Of a stretch of 64,000 bases of DNA, positions 61,672-64,000 are shown one piece after another (the first letter of the stretch is position 1; the number at the start of each line of letters is the position of its first letter). Made by a program: the position numbers and the translations under genes. The stretch is taken from contig NZ_LTAZ01000013.1 of the NCBI RefSeq assembly GCF_001593955.1, forward strand, positions 186,001-250,000, read 5' to 3'. The notes beneath the pieces are model-generated. The model did no database searches. It was not told the DNA's origin and worked only from the letters and a program-made list of their open reading frames with translations. Source of the DNA: Halalkalicoccus paucihalophilus (lineage in GTDB: Archaea; Halobacteriota; Halobacteria; Halobacteriales; Halalkalicoccaceae).

Positions 61672-62784
61672 ATGGATCAACGCCGACTTGTACTCCTTAT
61701 GCTCGTGTTGCTCGTGAGTAGTGCCGGTTGTCTTGGTGGTGGTGGTCAAAGCCCGGTCGACGATGATACTGACCCATCCTCTGATTCAAATACGACGGCT
61801 CCTTCCGAGGATCTCGAGGGAACGCTTGAAATTCATCCGATCAACGTCGGGCAGGCCGATGCAACGCTCATTATTGCGCCGTCTGGAGAGACGATGCTAA
61901 TCGATTCCGGTGACTGGCCCAACGATGGTCGAACCGTAATCGACTATCTCAATGCACAGGATATCGATCGGATTGACCATCTCGTTACAACCCATGGCCA
62001 TGCCGATCACATCGGCGGGCACGCAGCGATTATCGAGCACTACGAAACCAAACGAAATGGCATTGGCGCGGTGTGGGATTCAGGGGTTACCCATGATTCG
62101 GCCGCCTATGACCGGTATCTCACCGCTGTCGAAGAACACAACGTGACGTTGTATGCGACCCAGGAGGGCGACGAGATCCCCTTCGAGAGCGAGCAGGCCC
62201 AGGCGACCGTCCTCAATCCGCCGGCTGACTCCAAGAAACCCGATGATATTGATTACAACAGCGTTGTTGTGAGAGTTGAGTTTGGAGAGTCGTCTGCCCT
62301 GTTTACGGGTGATGCCGGCACTAACGTTGAAGAGCGCTTACTCGAGACTCACGCGGAGGCACTCGATGTCGATCTCTATCAGGCCGGCCACCACGGGAGT
62401 TCAACGAGTTCGATGCCCGCATTTCTCGATGCGATGAGTCCGCAGGCAACGATTATCTCCTCGGCGTACGATTCCCAGTATGACCATCCCCACGAGGAAC
62501 CGCTTGCGGCGTTCGCTGAGCGGGAGATTCCTACTTACTGGACGGCCACCCATGGAACGATGATCTTCGAAAGTGACGGCGAGGCGTGGACGGTCGCAAC
62601 CCAGGCCGACGCGACGACTGATCCGACAGCGCTGCGGGAGGACTCGGAAGTCGAGGCTGACCCGACCGACCCCCCGACTGAGTACGAGCCGCTCACAGTA
62701 CTCATCGTTGATGAATTCTCAGATCATCACATGCGTAGCTCCGTGTCATCATCGGCGGCTGTCGCTACTGGAGTGATTGCATGA
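61672..62784 (+). CDS. Metallo-beta-lactamase-fold lipoprotein (ComEC/Rec2-C-like)
   Basis: 370 residues. The signal ends in a lipobox (LLVSSAGC), so it should be a lipid-anchored outer-face protein. The MBL domain has INVGQADATLIIAPSGETML, TTHGHADHIGGHA (metal ligands), FTGDAG and AGHHGSSTSS, as in the ComEC C-terminal domain, here a separate protein. It may act as a secreted nuclease or hydrolase. Its stop overlaps the DUF3006 gene start by four bases (ATGA at 62781), a common pairing. Confidence 0.83.
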   Translation: MDQRRLVLLMLVLLVSSAGCLGGGGQSPVDDDTDPSSDSNTTAPSEDLEGTLEIHPINVGQADATLIIAPSGETMLIDSGDWPNDGRTVIDYLNAQDIDRIDHLVTTHGHADHIGGHAAIIEHYETKRNGIGAVWDSGVTHDSAAYDRYLTAVEEHNVTLYATQEGDEIPFESEQAQATVLNPPADSKKPDDIDYNSVVVRVEFGESSALFTGDAGTNVEERLLETHAEALDVDLYQAGHHGSSTSSMPAFLDAMSPQATIISSAYDSQYDHPHEEPLAAFAEREIPTYWTATHGTMIFESDGEAWTVATQADATTDPTALREDSEVEADPTDPPTEYEPLTVLIVDEFSDHHMRSSVSSSAAVATGVIA

Positions 62785-63116
62785 CGCTTCCGGATGGAAC
62801 GTATACGGGGACGATCGATCGCATTGAGGAGAGAATTGCTGTCATCTTGATCGAAGATGAACAGGATGATGCTGCAGATCCCGACGCAAAGGATGCTTCT
62901 GCCTCGGATCGAGAGGTCATCGAGGAATTGCACTGCTCGGCTGAGAATTTATCTCAACGTGCACGCGACGATCTGGGCGTTGTTCGTGTCACCCTTGTTG
63001 ATGGAGAGATTGATGGGGTTGAGTACCAACCACAGGTGACCAAGCAGCGACGGTCAGACTTCCAAGACCGGTTTGATGCATTGGCTGAGCGGCCACCAAG
63101 ACGTGACGAGGAATAG
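62781..63116 (+). CDS. DUF3006-family protein
   Basis: 111 residues. Starts LPDGTYTGTIDRIEERIAVILIED, the typical beta-strand opening of DUF3006, continues with DREVIEELHCSAENLS and ends in a charged tail (RRSDFQDRFDALAERPPRRDEE). DUF3006 proteins often accompany ComEC-like MBL proteins; the function is unknown. It is coupled to the upstream lipoprotein gene. Confidence 0.75.
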   Translation: MTLPDGTYTGTIDRIEERIAVILIEDEQDDAADPDAKDASASDREVIEELHCSAENLSQRARDDLGVVRVTLVDGEIDGVEYQPQVTKQRRSDFQDRFDALAERPPRRDEE

Positions 63117-63148
63117 AGACAATACAACGTTGTGCAAGCCCAAAACCA

Positions 63149-63232
63149 GTAAACTGCCTCGGGGTCAAGCCCCGAGGCTTTCGCGTGGACTCCCGTTCTA
63201 AAGCCCCGTTCTTTAGGGCGGGAAGGATGTCA
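63149..63232. repeat. Two different IS ends fused back to back
   Basis: GTAAACTGCCTCGGGG and GTGGACTCCCG (63149-63195) match the inner-type right end read on the minus strand (compare 8502). CCCCGTTCTTTAGGGCGGG then AAGGATGTCA (63204-63232) matches the outer-type right end on the plus strand. Nothing lies between them. Confidence 0.55.
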
Positions 63233-63247
63233 CGTCCGATTTACATC

Positions 63248-64000
63248 CTACGTCGCGGAATCAGCCTCCGTCTCAACAATCTCGCTTGCGCGACCGATGA
63301 AGACTGCATTAACTACCGCACCCAACAACAGGATAACAGCGCTGAAGTACAGCCAAGTAACTAATAAGAGGATGCTCGCGATGAGGTTACTGTCGCTCCC
63401 AGCTAAGGAGACGTACACCTGAAACAGAACCTGCAGGATTGCCCACCCGATCGCTCCAAAGAGTGCTCCTGGAAGCACATCCCGTGGTTCAACGTCGATT
63501 TCTGGAAACAGGTAGTACATCGGGAAGAACGCGATGACGAGACCTCCGATAAGCAAGAGCGGCACTACAAGCCCAATGAACGGAATGAACGAAAAGAAGG
63601 CGACAATATTGGTAGCGGCGACCATCGCGACGATCCCCAGCGTGAGTGTCACGAGCATCACCAGGCCGTTTTTGATTTGGCTGACAAACGACTCCTGAGC
63701 CGTCGTCTCGTAGATCTCTGAGAACGCAGTGTCTATCCCACGAAACACTTTGAGCGCGCCCCAAACGAGAGTGAGTATCCCGATTATCGTTGCGGTAATT
63801 GTCGACCCGGCACCGGCGCCTGACTGCTGTTCGATCATCACTTGGATGACGCCACCGACTGACGGAGAGACGTTAGTGGTTGCAACTTCGATGACCTGTT
63901 GTTGCAGTTGGGGATCAACGTACGAGACGGCAAGGAGAACGAACATGAGCAGTGGAACCAGCGAAACGAACGCACTGTAGGCGATACTTCCGGCCAAAAA
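63248..64000 (-). CDS. YihY/BrkB-family membrane protein (N-terminus beyond window)
   Basis: 250 residues are visible and the frame runs off the right edge (FLAGSIAYSAFVSLVPLLMF is still inside the usual family core). About six helices, including GILTLVWGALKVFRGIDTAF, ALFGAIGWAILQVLF and LLVTWLYFSAVILLLGAVV, plus the typical SIAYSAFVSLVPLL and ETTAQESF segments. YihY proteins are widespread integral membrane proteins of unsettled function; the old name RNase BN is a misassignment. The start codon lies outside the window. Confidence 0.85.
   Translation of the reverse strand, partial: FLAGSIAYSAFVSLVPLLMFVLLAVSYVDPQLQQQVIEVATTNVSPSVGGVIQVMIEQQSGAGAGSTITATIIGILTLVWGALKVFRGIDTAFSEIYETTAQESFVSQIKNGLVMLVTLTLGIVAMVAATNIVAFFSFIPFIGLVVPLLLIGGLVIAFFPMYYLFPEIDVEPRDVLPGALFGAIGWAILQVLFQVYVSLAGSDSNLIASILLLVTWLYFSAVILLLGAVVNAVFIGRASEIVETEADSAT

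Noticed and set aside
1..64000. tRNA, rRNA or CRISPR array
   Set aside because: GGTTCGAA-like strings fall inside coding genes and no cloverleaf partner was seen; no series of spaced direct repeats was found by eye.

Overview
The window looks like a plasmid-like or integrative-element-rich stretch of a haloarchaeal genome (class Halobacteria). The evidence is strongly acidic proteins, GC-rich genes with AT-rich promoter islands, twin-arginine and lipobox secretion signals, an Orc1/Cdc6 fragment, a ParA gene, PadR and IclR regulators, and many IS200/IS605-type (TnpB) elements carrying the small DUF2080 gene. No rRNA, tRNA or CRISPR array was seen.

Layout. 1-4224: the end of a TcuA-like flavoprotein, a PrpF-type isomerase, an M29/NicX-like metalloenzyme and an IclR regulator with a pair of inverted operator-like sites. 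4225-11133: a mobile-element zone with TnpB end debris, a decayed membrane-protein gene, an intact tyrosine integrase, an Orc1/Cdc6 fragment cut exactly at an IS end, and a nested pair of TnpB elements (one inserted inside the tnpB of the other). 11131-57710: a long catabolic and transport island. It holds a DapA/KDG-aldolase-type lyase, eight Gfo/Idh/MocA dehydrogenases, two Tat-exported beta-helix proteins, a complete oligopeptide-type ABC transporter, an LLM flavin enzyme, a DegT aminotransferase, an amidase, an enolase-superfamily enzyme, a two-domain esterase, a ceramidase-like hydrolase, a TIM-barrel isomerase, a CapA-like protein, a D-aminoacylase, a FAH hydrolase coupled to a SelA/DgaE-like PLP enzyme, a uronate-dehydrogenase-like protein, a LmbE deacetylase, a non-canonical Nramp-family transporter and a second IclR regulator. 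57711-64000: plasmid-type genes again. A second, broken integrase copy is split by a 370-bp IS-derived miniature element, followed by parA and a partner gene, two PadR genes, a lipoprotein with a metallo-beta-lactamase fold, a DUF3006 protein and a YihY-family membrane protein running off the window.

How it fits together (inference). The middle island reads as uptake and stepwise oxidation, dehydration and cleavage of sugar acids, possibly acylated or amino sugar acids. Secreted beta-helix proteins and esterases would act outside, the ABC system imports, Gfo/Idh/MocA and uronate-type dehydrogenases oxidise, and enolase-superfamily, SelA-like, FAH and DapA-like enzymes dehydrate, deaminate and cleave. 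IclR proteins would control it.

Most notable points: (a) a two-gene dehydrogenase module present twice with the same order and the same 4-base coupling; (b) a 52-bp double palindrome inserted at the same codon of two tnpB copies; (c) an IS end whose last three bases are the stop codon of the aldolase gene; (d) two integrase copies about 52 kb apart in direct orientation; and (e) an almost perfect pair of inverted 17-bp operators in front of an iclR gene.
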